A stretch of 47,965 nucleotides of DNA from positions 1 through 47,965 of the forward strand of contig DJRF01000009.1 in NCBI GenBank assembly GCA_002437725.1. Reading direction: 5' to 3'. The notes under the pieces were generated by a model that had not been told where the DNA came from, searched no databases, and saw only the letters and a program-made list of their open reading frames with translations. The stretch is from Treponema sp. UBA6367. Its GTDB lineage: Bacteria > Spirochaetota > Spirochaetia > Treponematales > Treponemataceae. The position numbers and the translations under genes were made by a program. The stretch's first letter is position 1, and every line of letters starts with the position of its first letter. Shown piece by piece: positions 1-9,365 of this stretch.

Positions 1-1
1 G

Positions 2-157
2 CTTATGGAGAACTTCTCCGTTCAAAATAAAAAGCTTAATGAAAATCTAGTTCATAAAAAATTAGTTTTGCTTCTGATATTACATGACGGTTATAAAAAA
101 TTTCATTTTGAAGAAAAATGTGCAATTGGCATAGAATATATGGCTATCAATATATAA
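2..157 (+). CDS. C-terminal fragment of an unidentified gene cut by the left edge
   Basis: An open frame enters from the left edge and ends at TAA 155-157, giving about 51 codons. It contains an in-frame ATG at position 5, so it could be a tiny complete gene, but a truncated 3' end of a longer gene is more likely. The visible peptide is Lys/Asn/Ile rich with a short hydrophobic patch (LVLLLILHDG) and no motif I recognise. It faces the HipA-like gene, whose stop is about 95 bases away; the AT-rich stretch between shows no clear terminator. Coding status is uncertain. Confidence 0.3.
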   Translation, partial: LMENFSVQNKKLNENLVHKKLVLLLILHDGYKKFHFEEKCAIGIEYMAINI

Positions 158-251
158 AACGAACAACAATAATATTTCGATTACAAATAATGTTAATTTT
201 TTCGCCATTTTTCTAAGGTAAATACTAGAATTTTTCTAAAAATTATTTTCC

Positions 252-1448
252 TTAGTTTTCCTGCTGGCTTTCAAAAAGCCTTTCGGTCTCTTTTATTCTT
301 GAATCCAGTGTTCTGCACAAAATTTCCGCGCGTTCCGGCTCGATGTATGGATTTTTTGATATGAGATTTCCGAAGAATTCTGAAACACTGTTGAGCCTCT
401 CAAAGTCCAAATCCGAGCAGTATTCCTTGAACGGAATACGTTTCATCTGCTCTTTCTGGTTCGAGGCGAACGGCTTTGCCTTTATTTTTGAGGATTCTCT
501 CAGATATGGATTTTTCAGGTTATAAAGGATTTCATCATGGAACATTGATGTTCCACTATCGAACACTGGAGCAAGCCCGAGCCATTCAAGATTGTCAGGA
601 TTCCTTAAAAATCCGAAGTTGTTGTAGTGCCTGTCTGTGTTCGCAATTATAAAGTCAACCGTGAGCATATTGCAGATTTCCTGCTTAAGTTTTTCTGTGT
701 TCTTGAATCCGAGTCCCCCGCAGCAGTTTATAAGATGGCTGAAATTCGAAGTGTTGTTGTTCTTTTTTAAGGTGTTCACAATGTGCCAGGCCGGAACAAG
801 CTCAGTCTGCGGCGACACAAAGTCGGGACATGACGAGTAGAAAGTTCCATCGTTTTTTATGATTTTGTATTCAACGTGCTTTATTCCGAGCCTGCTGCAA
901 ATTTCTGATGCCAAAACCTCATTAAATGGTTCTTGCTGCCAAAGGCTTCCAGCTTTTAGAAGAATCCTCTCGCTGTTGTTGATTATCCATTTTTTCTTGA
1001 GCCAACCGTCGGATGTGTTGTTAGGGGAAACAAGATTCAGCTTGTCCGTACTGTCTGAGTTCAGTACGCCGAAGAGGGCTTTTCCTACATCGTCTGAAAA
1101 ACTGTTCTGAAAGAAATTCACGTCTTGCCATGAGAGTTTGCTTTCTAAAGGCTTTGCCCAGTAGTGGTCAGAAAGGCTGAGTCCGTAGCTTTTTTCTATA
1201 AGATAATCCGTGGTGACATTTCCGAGCTGCTCAAGGGCGGTATCAAGATTCTGGCGGCTCGCAGGAATTGAGCGGCCTTTCCACCAGGAGCGGAACTGGC
1301 TTTTCAGCGTTTTTCCCTTTTCATTGTCCGGCGATATTCCGACAGGAAGATGCTCCCTGCATAGGATTTCAGAGACTTCGGAGATTTCTTCATCCTCGGT
1401 TGAGAATCTTAAAACCGGAATATCTTTGTGGCAAAGAATGTAGTTCAT
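252..1448 (-). CDS. HipA-like serine/threonine kinase, orphan (no HipB partner visible)
   Basis: A 398-residue HipA-fold kinase. The catalytic loop reads ANTDRHYNNFG with Asp272 and Asn277, and the metal-binding DSG lies at 297-299. A Lys at about 165 (LLKAGS) is a plausible ATP-anchoring residue. The N-terminal 130 residues resemble the stand-alone HipA-like proteins common in Firmicutes (SLSDHYW near 91-97, DVGKALFG near 120-127) rather than E. coli HipA. In the known family, HipA phosphorylates a substrate such as glutamyl-tRNA synthetase; the target here is unknown. No HTH antitoxin gene lies upstream (the next gene upstream is divergent rplY) or downstream within the window. The gene is noticeably richer in G+C than everything around it, suggesting recent acquisition. 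Only a weak GAGAAA precedes the ATG. The family assignment is firm; calling it a toxin is inference. Confidence 0.85.
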   Translation of the reverse strand: MNYILCHKDIPVLRFSTEDEEISEVSEILCREHLPVGISPDNEKGKTLKSQFRSWWKGRSIPASRQNLDTALEQLGNVTTDYLIEKSYGLSLSDHYWAKPLESKLSWQDVNFFQNSFSDDVGKALFGVLNSDSTDKLNLVSPNNTSDGWLKKKWIINNSERILLKAGSLWQQEPFNEVLASEICSRLGIKHVEYKIIKNDGTFYSSCPDFVSPQTELVPAWHIVNTLKKNNNTSNFSHLINCCGGLGFKNTEKLKQEICNMLTVDFIIANTDRHYNNFGFLRNPDNLEWLGLAPVFDSGTSMFHDEILYNLKNPYLRESSKIKAKPFASNQKEQMKRIPFKEYCSDLDFERLNSVSEFFGNLISKNPYIEPERAEILCRTLDSRIKETERLFESQQEN

Positions 1449-1565
1449 TTTTATTTCTCGTCAACTACAATATATTGCAAAAACAGCTTTGTTTACAAGT
1501 TCTTTTCAGATTTAAAATACTGTTATTCGTGAAATATATTGGATTGTTTACAAAATTCCCCCCCC

Positions 1566-1594
1566 TTGCTATCCTCCCCATTTTTCACTATACT
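1566..1594 (+). promoter_or_regulatory. sigma70-type promoter of rplY
   Basis: TTGCTA (1566-1571), a 17-nt spacer and TATACT (1589-1594). The predicted start near 1601 gives a leader of about 33 nt carrying AAGGAG (around 1618-1623) before the ATG at 1634. Confidence 0.6.
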
Positions 1595-1633
1595 ACAAAG
1601 ACATTTATCTTAGGATATAAGGAGCTTTAAGAA

Positions 1634-2185
1634 ATGGAAAAGCAGGTTATTAATGCAAAGGTACGCACAGTTACTGGTAAAGCATCTGCAAAACGTCTTC
1701 GAAAAGTAGGTAGTATCCCAGCCGTTATGTATAACGACAAAGGCGAATCTACCATGCTTGAAGTAGGAGAGGTAGAATTCAACAAGGTTTGGCGTTCTAT
1801 AACACCAACTACATCAGTTGAGCTTAAGGTGGACGGAAAGTCTTACACAGCTTTGATAAAAGATACAGAATACAACATCCGCACAGACAAAGTTCTTCAC
1901 GCAGATTTCTTTGTTCCTGCAGCAGATGAAAAATTGGTTCAGTCTTTCAAAGTTCAGTATTCAGGAACTCCAGCAGGTGTTCTTAAGGGTGGTTTCATGG
2001 TAAAACGTGTTCCATCTGTAAAACTTCAGTGCGCAATTGCTGATCTTCCAGAAAGAGTTGTAATTGATGTATCAAAACTTAATGTTGGCGATCAGTTCAA
2101 GGTTAAAGATATTTCTCTTTCTGACAAAATTACAGTTCTTACAGATGCAGAGGATGTCCTTGTTAGCATTGCTCCTGCACGCTAA
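1634..2185 (+). CDS. rplY: 50S ribosomal protein L25 (CTC form)
   Basis: A 183-residue protein of the bL25/CTC family, which binds 5S rRNA in the large ribosomal subunit. The N-terminal part carries the family pattern (ASAKRLRKVGSIPAVMY near residues 18-34), followed by the longer C-terminal beta domain of the CTC form (GTPAGVLKGGFM near 116-127). The start is supported by AAGGAG about 10 nt upstream and a good promoter, and the gene ends in an intrinsic terminator. It appears to be monocistronic. No anomaly seen. Confidence 0.95.
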   Translation: MEKQVINAKVRTVTGKASAKRLRKVGSIPAVMYNDKGESTMLEVGEVEFNKVWRSITPTTSVELKVDGKSYTALIKDTEYNIRTDKVLHADFFVPAADEKLVQSFKVQYSGTPAGVLKGGFMVKRVPSVKLQCAIADLPERVVIDVSKLNVGDQFKVKDISLSDKITVLTDAEDVLVSIAPAR

Positions 2186-2204
2186 TTTTTAACTGTTTTT
2201 ATTA

Positions 2205-2265
2205 AAAGCTACCTTAATATGCTAAGTGTTAAGTCCACTTCGCTTTTAGGGTGGCTTTTTTTATT
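2205..2265 (+). terminator. Intrinsic terminator of rplY
   Basis: The arms AAAGCTACC and GGTGGCTTT pair (one G-T wobble) around a long loop that itself holds AAGTG/CACTT. A run of seven T follows the right arm. Confidence 0.65.
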
Positions 2266-2281
2266 TAAGGATTATACAAAT

Positions 2282-2340
2282 CTTAAAAACGCAGAGTTAA
2301 GGCATTGAGCGTAAGAGGGGTGCCTTGATTAGACGTGTTT
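2282..2340 (+). repeat. Palindromic intergenic repeat B, copy 1
   Basis: This element starts CTTAAAAACG, contains the invariant core GAGCGTAAG and ends near AGACGTGTTT. It matches the two copies at 34906-34962 and 34977-35032. The stem is AAGGCA/TGCCTT here, where the other copies have CAAGGT/ACCTTG, so paired positions change together. It lies between the rplY terminator and tilS and has no coding potential. Confidence 0.7.
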
Positions 2341-2353
2341 AAATTTAATCGAT

Positions 2354-3757
2354 ATGAATAAGAATAGTTTAAAAAGCTCGTTTGAAGAAAAGGTTTTAGA
2401 AGGCTTAGAAGAGTGCGGATTTAATGTGGAATTTTCGTCTTCTCATAGGATGAAAATTGGAATTGCTGTTTCTGGAGGGGCAGATTCTGTATCTCTTCTT
2501 TTGGCATTGAATTCTTTAAGTTTAAAATATGATTTTTCAGTCTTCGTAATAAATATAAATCACAATATACGAAAATCCGAAGAAACTTTCGCAGATTCTG
2601 CTTATGTTCAAAGTCTTTGTGAAAAATTAAAAGCTATTAATGAAAATCTCTTTTTTGAATTAAAAACGATTCCTGCAGGCAAGGTTTTTTCTATTGCAGA
2701 GGAGCGAAAAGGGGGAATTGAAGAAAGCGCCCGGTTTTTGCGCTACGAAATTTTTGAATCTTTTATAAATGAAAACAATTTGGACTGCTTGTGCCTGGCC
2801 CACAACAAAAACGACCAGGAAGAAACTTTGCTTATGCGTTTTTTGCAAGGCAGCGGAATTTCTGCGATGACTGGAATCCGCAAAAAACGCCAAAAATATA
2901 TCCGCCCTTTGCTCAATATTTCCCGTAGCGAGATTGAAACTTATCTTAATCAAAAAAATATATTGTGGCGAACGGATTCTACAAATTTTGATAATAATTA
3001 TCTTAGAAACAAAATTCGCAACACTCTTGTCCCGTTTTTGAATTCTTCTTTTCAGGGATGGCAAACTGCGGTTTTAAAAGGAGCTGAAAAAGTTGCTTTG
3101 ATTCAAGATTTTATTGAACAAGAATCTTCCAAGGTAGAATGGCAACCATCTTGCAAGAATTGCAGAACTCTTTCTTTTCCTTATTTTTCAAGTCTTTCTG
3201 AAATTATAAGAATTCAGGCGATTTTTGATGCTTTTTTACTCCTTGGATGCAATTTTAGAATTCCTTTTTCTTTTGTCTTGGATTTTGAGCAAAAAGTTAT
3301 GAAATCAAATGGCTCTAAAGAACTTTCTATGTCGATTGGTGATTTTGAGCTTGAATATAAAGATGAAAAAATTAGTGTAAAAAAATCTTGCAAAATAGCG
3401 ACTGAATCAGGATTTTTTGCTATAATAGAAAAAGAAGGCAGTTTTTCTTTTCCGTTTGGAACTGTTTCTGTCTGCAAAAAAAACGAAAAGGCGGAAATTG
3501 TTTTTGAAGGCAAAAATCCAGTTCTTTTAAAAAATATACCTTTTCCGTTTTGTATAAGGAGTCGTCAATCTGGCGATTTTATAGAAACTTGCAGCGGTGG
3601 AAAAAAATCTGTCTCTGATATTTTGTCAAATTGGCATGTTGAATCTAAAAAAAAGAATTTAATTCCTCTTGTGCAAGAGTTGTATTCACAAGAGCAGAAC
3701 ATTGTTGCAGTTGTAGGTAGTGTTTTTGGCTTTAACGATTGGATTGTAAAGAACTAA
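2354..3757 (+). CDS. tilS: tRNA(Ile)-lysidine synthase
   Basis: A 467-residue TilS. The PP-loop ATP pyrophosphatase motif SGGADS lies at residues 40-45, and the conserved AHNKNDQEET region follows near 151-160. The C-terminal third has the TilS C-terminal domain pattern (RSRQSGDF followed by KKSVSDILSNWHV). The enzyme converts the wobble cytidine of tRNA-Ile(CAU) to lysidine and is essential in most bacteria. The length is normal. No Shine-Dalgarno sequence is visible before ATG 2354; repeat B ends 13 nt upstream. The following gene begins 14 nt after the TAA, so these two and the protease gene form an apparent operon. Confidence 0.95.
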   Translation: MNKNSLKSSFEEKVLEGLEECGFNVEFSSSHRMKIGIAVSGGADSVSLLLALNSLSLKYDFSVFVININHNIRKSEETFADSAYVQSLCEKLKAINENLFFELKTIPAGKVFSIAEERKGGIEESARFLRYEIFESFINENNLDCLCLAHNKNDQEETLLMRFLQGSGISAMTGIRKKRQKYIRPLLNISRSEIETYLNQKNILWRTDSTNFDNNYLRNKIRNTLVPFLNSSFQGWQTAVLKGAEKVALIQDFIEQESSKVEWQPSCKNCRTLSFPYFSSLSEIIRIQAIFDAFLLLGCNFRIPFSFVLDFEQKVMKSNGSKELSMSIGDFELEYKDEKISVKKSCKIATESGFFAIIEKEGSFSFPFGTVSVCKKNEKAEIVFEGKNPVLLKNIPFPFCIRSRQSGDFIETCSGGKKSVSDILSNWHVESKKKNLIPLVQELYSQEQNIVAVVGSVFGFNDWIVKN

Positions 3758-3771
3758 AACTTGGAGATTTT

Positions 3772-5874
3772 ATGCAAAAACGTCATTCTAAAGTGTTTTT
3801 ATTTTTGCTAGCTTTATTTTCATTATTTTTTTGTTCAAAAATTTTTGCTGACCAACGCGATGTTGCCGTAGCAAATCGAAAAACTGCTGTAAGATGTTTA
3901 AAGCTTGCCCGCTCATATCTTTCTGCAAAAGATTGGTCTAATGCTCTTAGTCAAACTGATTTGGCTTTATCCTATGATGATTCAATTTCTGACTTGTGGT
4001 ATTTTAAGGCGGCAACTCTTTACCGAATGGGACAGCCTCTCGCAATTGCAATTCCTTTGGTTGAAAAATCCCTTGCTCTGGGAGAATGGGTCGATTACAA
4101 TCGCGACAGCGCAAGGGTTCTTTACGCGGATTTTTTAAGCGACACAGGTGAGTATGAAAAAGCAATTTCAATTCTTGATGAATCTCCATTTATATACTCC
4201 CTTGATGCAGAATATATTAGAGTAAAGTCATATTACCGGATTAGAACTGAACAAAGCATTGCAAAAGCCCGCGATAAAATTAATTCTGCAAGGAAAATTT
4301 ATCCAGATGACAAGCGCTTTCCGCTTCTGTTCTTTAAATTTGAATACGATTTAGCTCGCAATTTAAAAACAAATGGTGATTCAGATTTTTTGGTAAGAAA
4401 GATTGCAGATTTTTTTATTTCTAAAATGCCGGAATATGATAATCCAGAAGCTGAGCTTGAAATTTATGCAACAGCGTTTGCTTCTGGCGAACAGCAAAAA
4501 CGAATGTTGCAGGCTTTTACGGCGCATGGAATGTCGCACCCTTTGTATGCAATTGTAGCGCTAAAAGTTGGTCTTATAGGTCAGCAGGAAGCTTGGGATT
4601 ACTTTTGCAGTTTTGCGGATAAATCTGTTGATTTAGAAATGTTTGAAGAAATTCTTCCATATATAACGGACCAAATAACTGTGGAATCTGTGCGTGAACA
4701 TTTAAATTCGTTTGAAGGAATTTTACTTTCTGATACAGATGACGACTGCGAACCGAATTTAAGAATTCAATATGTTCGTGGAAGACCTTCTTTCTTTGAG
4801 TGGGATAAAAATAACGACGGAATATGCGAATTGTCATCTTCCTGCGATTTTGGTGTTCCTGAGTATGTTTTGCTGAACAAAAATAATATTCAAATTTTTT
4901 ATGGAACTTTTCCTTATGTAACAAAAATAATTTGCATTTTAGATTCTAAACAGAATTCTTCTACAGTTTTTAACTTGACAGATGAAGAATTTAGTTGGTC
5001 GCCGTTTGAAATGGTTTGTCTTCAAACTGTAAAAAATCAATTTTCAGCAGATTTTTTTGTTCCCGTTGTAAAAAATGAATTTCCTGGTATTTCCGAAGAA
5101 GATTTTTTTGCGTTTTGTTCTTCTTATGACTTTACATCTTCTGAATCCCCTGGTGTAAAAATACATTTTAATGTTGATAAAGGAAATATAATTTCTGCTG
5201 ATTATTACAATTTAGAAATCCCTTATGCTCATGCAATTTTTAAAGAAGGAATTCCTTATATAAAATCTGTAGACAATAACGGTGATGGTATTTTTGAAAC
5301 AACAGAATTTTTTGATTCAGACATTGAAAATCGAATGCAGCTTTCTAAAACTGAACAAGAGCAGCTTGCTTTAAGTCTTTTTGGTTCTTCTTTTTCAGAT
5401 TTGGGAATATACTTAAAAATGATTCAGATTGACACAAATGCAGATACAATTCCAGATTTTACTGAAGAATATTTTGCAGGTGGTTCTAAAATTACAAGCT
5501 GGGACTTTAATGGCGATGGACTTTGGGATGTTCGCTTTACGCGCTATCCAAAAGCAGAAGATTCTGATTTAATTGAAGAAGCGCAGTTTTATCAGTTGCC
5601 TGAAAAAAATCTAGTGACAATAACAACTAAAAATTCTATTCCCATAAAAGTTCAAAAAAATGAAACTGAATTTCCTGTAACTTTGGGAGTTTCTAGTAAT
5701 TTTTATTGGGTAGGGCAAGAAGGTTCTGCTGAAGATGAAAAGATTGTTTTAGAAAATATTTCTCCTTCCTTGAATCAGGGAGTTTCTGTATTAATTCAAG
5801 GAAATAAAAACAGAATGTTGGCGGTAAAAATTGCTGAAAAATTATATGTCCAAATTATACAAGATGTTGAATAA
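3772..5874 (+). CDS. Secreted TPR protein with calcium-loop-like (EF-hand/TSP3-like) motifs
   Basis: About 700 residues. I chose ATG 3772 because GGAG lies 5 nt upstream and the protein then begins MQKRHSK followed by a hydrophobic signal segment ending near FCSKIFADQ; an in-frame TTG at 3739 lies inside tilS and has no such support. The first third is helical with TPR-like repeats (ALSQTDLALSYDDSISDLWYF, then KATLYRMG). The rest contains at least four Asp-rich loops of the DxNxDG type (DKNNDGICE, DNNGDGIFE, DTNADTIPD, DFNGDGLWD), as seen in calcium-binding EF-hand-like or thrombospondin type 3 repeats. It probably acts in the periplasm or at the outer membrane. I do not recognise a named family; calcium binding is inference from the motifs. 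It overlaps the next gene by about 11 nt. Confidence 0.8.
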   Translation: MQKRHSKVFLFLLALFSLFFCSKIFADQRDVAVANRKTAVRCLKLARSYLSAKDWSNALSQTDLALSYDDSISDLWYFKAATLYRMGQPLAIAIPLVEKSLALGEWVDYNRDSARVLYADFLSDTGEYEKAISILDESPFIYSLDAEYIRVKSYYRIRTEQSIAKARDKINSARKIYPDDKRFPLLFFKFEYDLARNLKTNGDSDFLVRKIADFFISKMPEYDNPEAELEIYATAFASGEQQKRMLQAFTAHGMSHPLYAIVALKVGLIGQQEAWDYFCSFADKSVDLEMFEEILPYITDQITVESVREHLNSFEGILLSDTDDDCEPNLRIQYVRGRPSFFEWDKNNDGICELSSSCDFGVPEYVLLNKNNIQIFYGTFPYVTKIICILDSKQNSSTVFNLTDEEFSWSPFEMVCLQTVKNQFSADFFVPVVKNEFPGISEEDFFAFCSSYDFTSSESPGVKIHFNVDKGNIISADYYNLEIPYAHAIFKEGIPYIKSVDNNGDGIFETTEFFDSDIENRMQLSKTEQEQLALSLFGSSFSDLGIYLKMIQIDTNADTIPDFTEEYFAGGSKITSWDFNGDGLWDVRFTRYPKAEDSDLIEEAQFYQLPEKNLVTITTKNSIPIKVQKNETEFPVTLGVSSNFYWVGQEGSAEDEKIVLENISPSLNQGVSVLIQGNKNRMLAVKIAEKLYVQIIQDVE

Positions 5875-7489
5875 AAAAAATAAACTGATAATACTTTTGT
5901 TTTCTTTGTTGTGCTGTTTTTCTAGTTGCACTTCTCTAAAGCAGCCAAAAAATGTTTTTTCAAAACCCGACTATACTGATAGCGATGTTATTGAAAACGA
6001 AAAAAAACGTATTGCAGAAATTGCAGCTAATAATCCTGTAAAAGCTCTTTGGCGTGCTAGCTTGCTAAATGACAAAGAATTGTTCCGTCAATATCAACAA
6101 AAAGTTGAAGAGCTCTTAAAAGAAAGTATTTCTAAAGGAGAAAATTTTCAAGCCTTTAAACTGTACACTTCATTAAAATCCATTTTAGGAGCTGAAACTT
6201 CAAATTTAGGAATTGATGAAAATGCTTTGTATGCTTCATATCTTGCAGATGTTCCTGGAATGAAAGTGGAAAAATCTCTTTTGCCAAAATCAATTGCAAA
6301 CTGCATTGAGGCAACAGTAACAATTTGGATTGATAAGGGAATTGCCATAAAAAATGGCGTCGGATATGCAGACAGGGTTTTGGGTTCTGGTTTTTTTATC
6401 GACAAGCGTGGCTATATTATTACAAATCATCATGTTATAAGCGACCTTGTAGATCCAAAGTACGAAGGCTATTCTAGATTGTATATAAAATTAACTTCGG
6501 ATCAGGAAAATAGGATTCCAGCAAAGGTTGTTGGCTACGATTCTGTCCTTGATTTGGCGTTATTAAAAGTTGAAATTGATCCTCCGTTCGTGTTCGAACT
6601 GGGTTCTAGTTCTGAACTTTCCATTGGTGATAAGGTAAGCGCAATAGGAACTCCTTTGGGTCTTCACGGAACCATTACAAGTGGAATTGTTTCTGCTCTT
6701 GATAGAAAGCTTTTTTCAATGGGAGACGTTTTTCAAATTGACACAGCCGTAAATTCTGGAAACTCAGGAGGCCCTTTAATCGATTCTAAAATGAGAGTTC
6801 AAGCAATTGTTTTTGCGGGAATTCTTCAGTATCAAGGGTTAAACTTTGCAATTCCGGTTGAATATTTGCGGCAAGAACTGCCATATCTTTATAATGGAGG
6901 AAAAAGAACTCTTCCTTGGATTGGTTGCTTTGGCCACACAAAAAAAACTGCAATGAAAAATTGCGGCTTAGAAGTCCAGTATGTAATGCCAGGAAGTTCT
7001 GCTGATTTTGCAGGACTAAAAAAAGGCGATGTTATAACTTCTGTAGCAGGAAAAACTGTTCTTACATTGGAAAATTTTCAGAATATTATGCGAAACTTTG
7101 GCGATGATATGATTATCTCTTTTGACTTTGTTCGCGAAGAAGAAAAAAAATCTGCATTGCTTTACCTTGAAAAGAGGCCTGAAAATCCTGGATATGAAAT
7201 TTATAAGTCAGATTTGGTAACGTCTTCTTTGATTCCTATTTTGGGAATGGGATTGGTTTCTAGTTCTACATTAAATTCAAATAAGTTTACAATAACAGAA
7301 ATTATTCCTGGAAGCATTGCGGATGAATCCGGTTTTTCTGTTACTGATCCTGTTACAATTTATGAAGTAAAATTTTCAGAAGAAAAAGATTCTGTGGGAA
7401 TCAGACTTAGCACAAAAAATAGGAAAAAAGGATATTTAGATGTTTCTATAGGTTTAGGAGCTTCTCTTGATAGCCCATACTATTTTTAA
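5864..7489 (+). CDS. Deg/HtrA-type trypsin-like serine protease lipoprotein with PDZ domain
   Basis: About 541 residues from ATG 5864, the start that places a signal peptide (KKNKLIILLFSLLCCF) directly before the lipobox-like SSC; in-frame upstream starts at 5831 and 5846 lie inside the preceding gene. In numbering from 5831, the catalytic triad is His201 (TNHHVI), Asp241 (SVLDLALLKV) and Ser312 (NSGNSGGPL). A PDZ domain follows (VMPGSSADFAGLKKGDVI) and a second, weaker PDZ-like segment near the C-terminus (EIIPGSIADESGFSV). The protein also has a helical N-terminal extension of over 100 residues before the protease domain, which standard DegP lacks. Likely role is quality control or processing at the periplasmic face. 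The gene is translationally coupled to the TPR gene. Confidence 0.88.
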   Translation: MLNKKNKLIILLFSLLCCFSSCTSLKQPKNVFSKPDYTDSDVIENEKKRIAEIAANNPVKALWRASLLNDKELFRQYQQKVEELLKESISKGENFQAFKLYTSLKSILGAETSNLGIDENALYASYLADVPGMKVEKSLLPKSIANCIEATVTIWIDKGIAIKNGVGYADRVLGSGFFIDKRGYIITNHHVISDLVDPKYEGYSRLYIKLTSDQENRIPAKVVGYDSVLDLALLKVEIDPPFVFELGSSSELSIGDKVSAIGTPLGLHGTITSGIVSALDRKLFSMGDVFQIDTAVNSGNSGGPLIDSKMRVQAIVFAGILQYQGLNFAIPVEYLRQELPYLYNGGKRTLPWIGCFGHTKKTAMKNCGLEVQYVMPGSSADFAGLKKGDVITSVAGKTVLTLENFQNIMRNFGDDMIISFDFVREEEKKSALLYLEKRPENPGYEIYKSDLVTSSLIPILGMGLVSSSTLNSNKFTITEIIPGSIADESGFSVTDPVTIYEVKFSEEKDSVGIRLSTKNRKKGYLDVSIGLGASLDSPYYF

Positions 7490-7558
7490 AAATTTGTTAA
7501 TTATTGATTATCAAAATTTTAATTCAAGATATAAGAGGAATGTTTACGGAGTATAAAA

Positions 7559-9361
7559 ATGGATATGAAATTTAAACGCAATTTTTGCATTGTAGCCCAT
7601 ATTGATCACGGTAAATCTACGCTTTCTGATCGCCTTATTCAAAAGTCAAATATTATTGATGAACGTAAGATGAAAAATCAGATTCTTGACAATATGGACA
7701 TAGAACGCGAACGCGGCATTACTATAAAAAGTCAAGCAGTTACAATTCCTTATAAGTCAAAAGACGGATTTGATTATGAGTTGAACTTTGTAGATACTCC
7801 AGGACATGTAGACTTTTCATATGAAGTTAGCCGTGCAATTGCTTCTTGCGAAGGGGCTTTGCTCTTAATCGATGCTTCTCAAGGCGTGGAAAGTCAAACT
7901 GTAAGCAATATGTATATGGCTCTTGAACAGGACCTTGCAATTGTTCCTGTTATAAACAAAATTGACTTGCCTTCTGCGGACATTCCCGCCGTTCGTGAAC
8001 AAATTACAAATGAACTTGGCCTTGATGATAGTCAAACTCAATTGGTTTCTGCAAAAACAGGGCAGGGAATAGATGAGCTTTTAGAAGCTATTGTAAAATA
8101 TTTTCCTGCTCCTCAAGGAGATGTGAAAGCTCCTGCGCAAGCTCTGATTTTTGATTGCCACTACGACCCTTACAGAGGCGTTGTAGTTCATGTCAGGGTA
8201 AAAAATGGCACCATAAAAACTGGCGATTTAATCAAAATGATGAGCAATGGAATTGAATACAAAGTTGAACAGATTGGCATATTCAAAATTGATTACGAAG
8301 AAACCGGAAAACTTGAAGCTGGCGATGTAGGCTATATAATTGCTGGCATAAAAACCGTAAGCGATGTAAGCGTCGGCGATACAATTACGCTGGCTTCCAT
8401 GCCTGCCGCAGAACCTCTTGCAGGTTTTAAGGAAGTGAAGCCTGTTGTGTATTCTTCTATTTATCCAATGGATTCTAACGATTACGAAGAATTAAAAAGC
8501 AGTCTTGAAAAATTAAAATTAAACGATGCGAGTCTTGTTTACGAAAAAGATAATTCTCTCGCTTTAGGAAATGGTTTTCGTTGTGGCTTTTTAGGTCTTC
8601 TTCACCTGGAAATTATCCAGGAGCGTCTTGAACGCGATTACAATCAGGCAATAATTTTTACAGCTCCTTCTGTCCGCTATCATGTAACTCTTACAGATGG
8701 CAGCGAAACTTTTGTTGACAATCCAAGTGAATATCCTCAAGGCAGAATAAAAGATGCTGAAGAACCGTATATTAAAGCTTCTATTATAACTCCTGCAACT
8801 TACTTAGGTTCTTTAATGGAGCTTTGCAAGATAAAACGTGGTGAACAGACAAACATGAACTATCTTGATGAAAAACGCGTTGAGCTAACTTATGAAATGC
8901 CGCTCGCAGAGGTTTTGTTTGATTTTTACGACAAATTAAAAAGTTATAGCCGTGGCTATGCTTCGTTTGATTATGAAGTAATTGGATATAGACCAACAGA
9001 CCTTGCAAAAGTTGATATTCTTTTGAATTCTAAACCAGTGGATGCTCTTTCTTTTCTTGCTTATAAACCGAGCGCAGCTGAACGTGCTAGAAAAGTTTGC
9101 GAACGCTTAAAGAATGAAATAAGCCGCCAGCAATTTAAAGTTGCAATTCAAGGGGCCATCGGTGGACAAATAATTGCACGGGAAACCGTTAGCGCTGTTC
9201 GAAAAGATGTTCTTGCAAAGTGTTATGGCGGGGACATAACAAGAAAGCGTAAACTTCTTGAAAAACAAAAGGAAGGAAAAAAGCGCATGAAGATGTTTGG
9301 CGATGTAGAACTTTCTCAAAGCGCGTTCCTTGCTGTTTTAAAAGAGCAAGAAGAAAACTAG
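7559..9361 (+). CDS. lepA: Elongation factor 4 (LepA)
   Basis: A 600-residue translational GTPase with the exact family length. G1 is AHIDHGKST, G3 is DTPGHVD, G4 is NKID, and the LepA-specific C-terminal region is intact (GGDITRKRKLLEKQKEGKKRM near residues 561-581). EF4 binds ribosomes and promotes back-translocation or ribosome assembly. GGAG lies about 8 nt before the ATG. The end is 4 nt from the convergent DUF115 gene, so no dedicated terminator fits between them. Confidence 0.97.
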   Translation: MDMKFKRNFCIVAHIDHGKSTLSDRLIQKSNIIDERKMKNQILDNMDIERERGITIKSQAVTIPYKSKDGFDYELNFVDTPGHVDFSYEVSRAIASCEGALLLIDASQGVESQTVSNMYMALEQDLAIVPVINKIDLPSADIPAVREQITNELGLDDSQTQLVSAKTGQGIDELLEAIVKYFPAPQGDVKAPAQALIFDCHYDPYRGVVVHVRVKNGTIKTGDLIKMMSNGIEYKVEQIGIFKIDYEETGKLEAGDVGYIIAGIKTVSDVSVGDTITLASMPAAEPLAGFKEVKPVVYSSIYPMDSNDYEELKSSLEKLKLNDASLVYEKDNSLALGNGFRCGFLGLLHLEIIQERLERDYNQAIIFTAPSVRYHVTLTDGSETFVDNPSEYPQGRIKDAEEPYIKASIITPATYLGSLMELCKIKRGEQTNMNYLDEKRVELTYEMPLAEVLFDFYDKLKSYSRGYASFDYEVIGYRPTDLAKVDILLNSKPVDALSFLAYKPSAAERARKVCERLKNEISRQQFKVAIQGAIGGQIIARETVSAVRKDVLAKCYGGDITRKRKLLEKQKEGKKRMKMFGDVELSQSAFLAVLKEQEEN

Positions 9362-9365
9362 CAGG

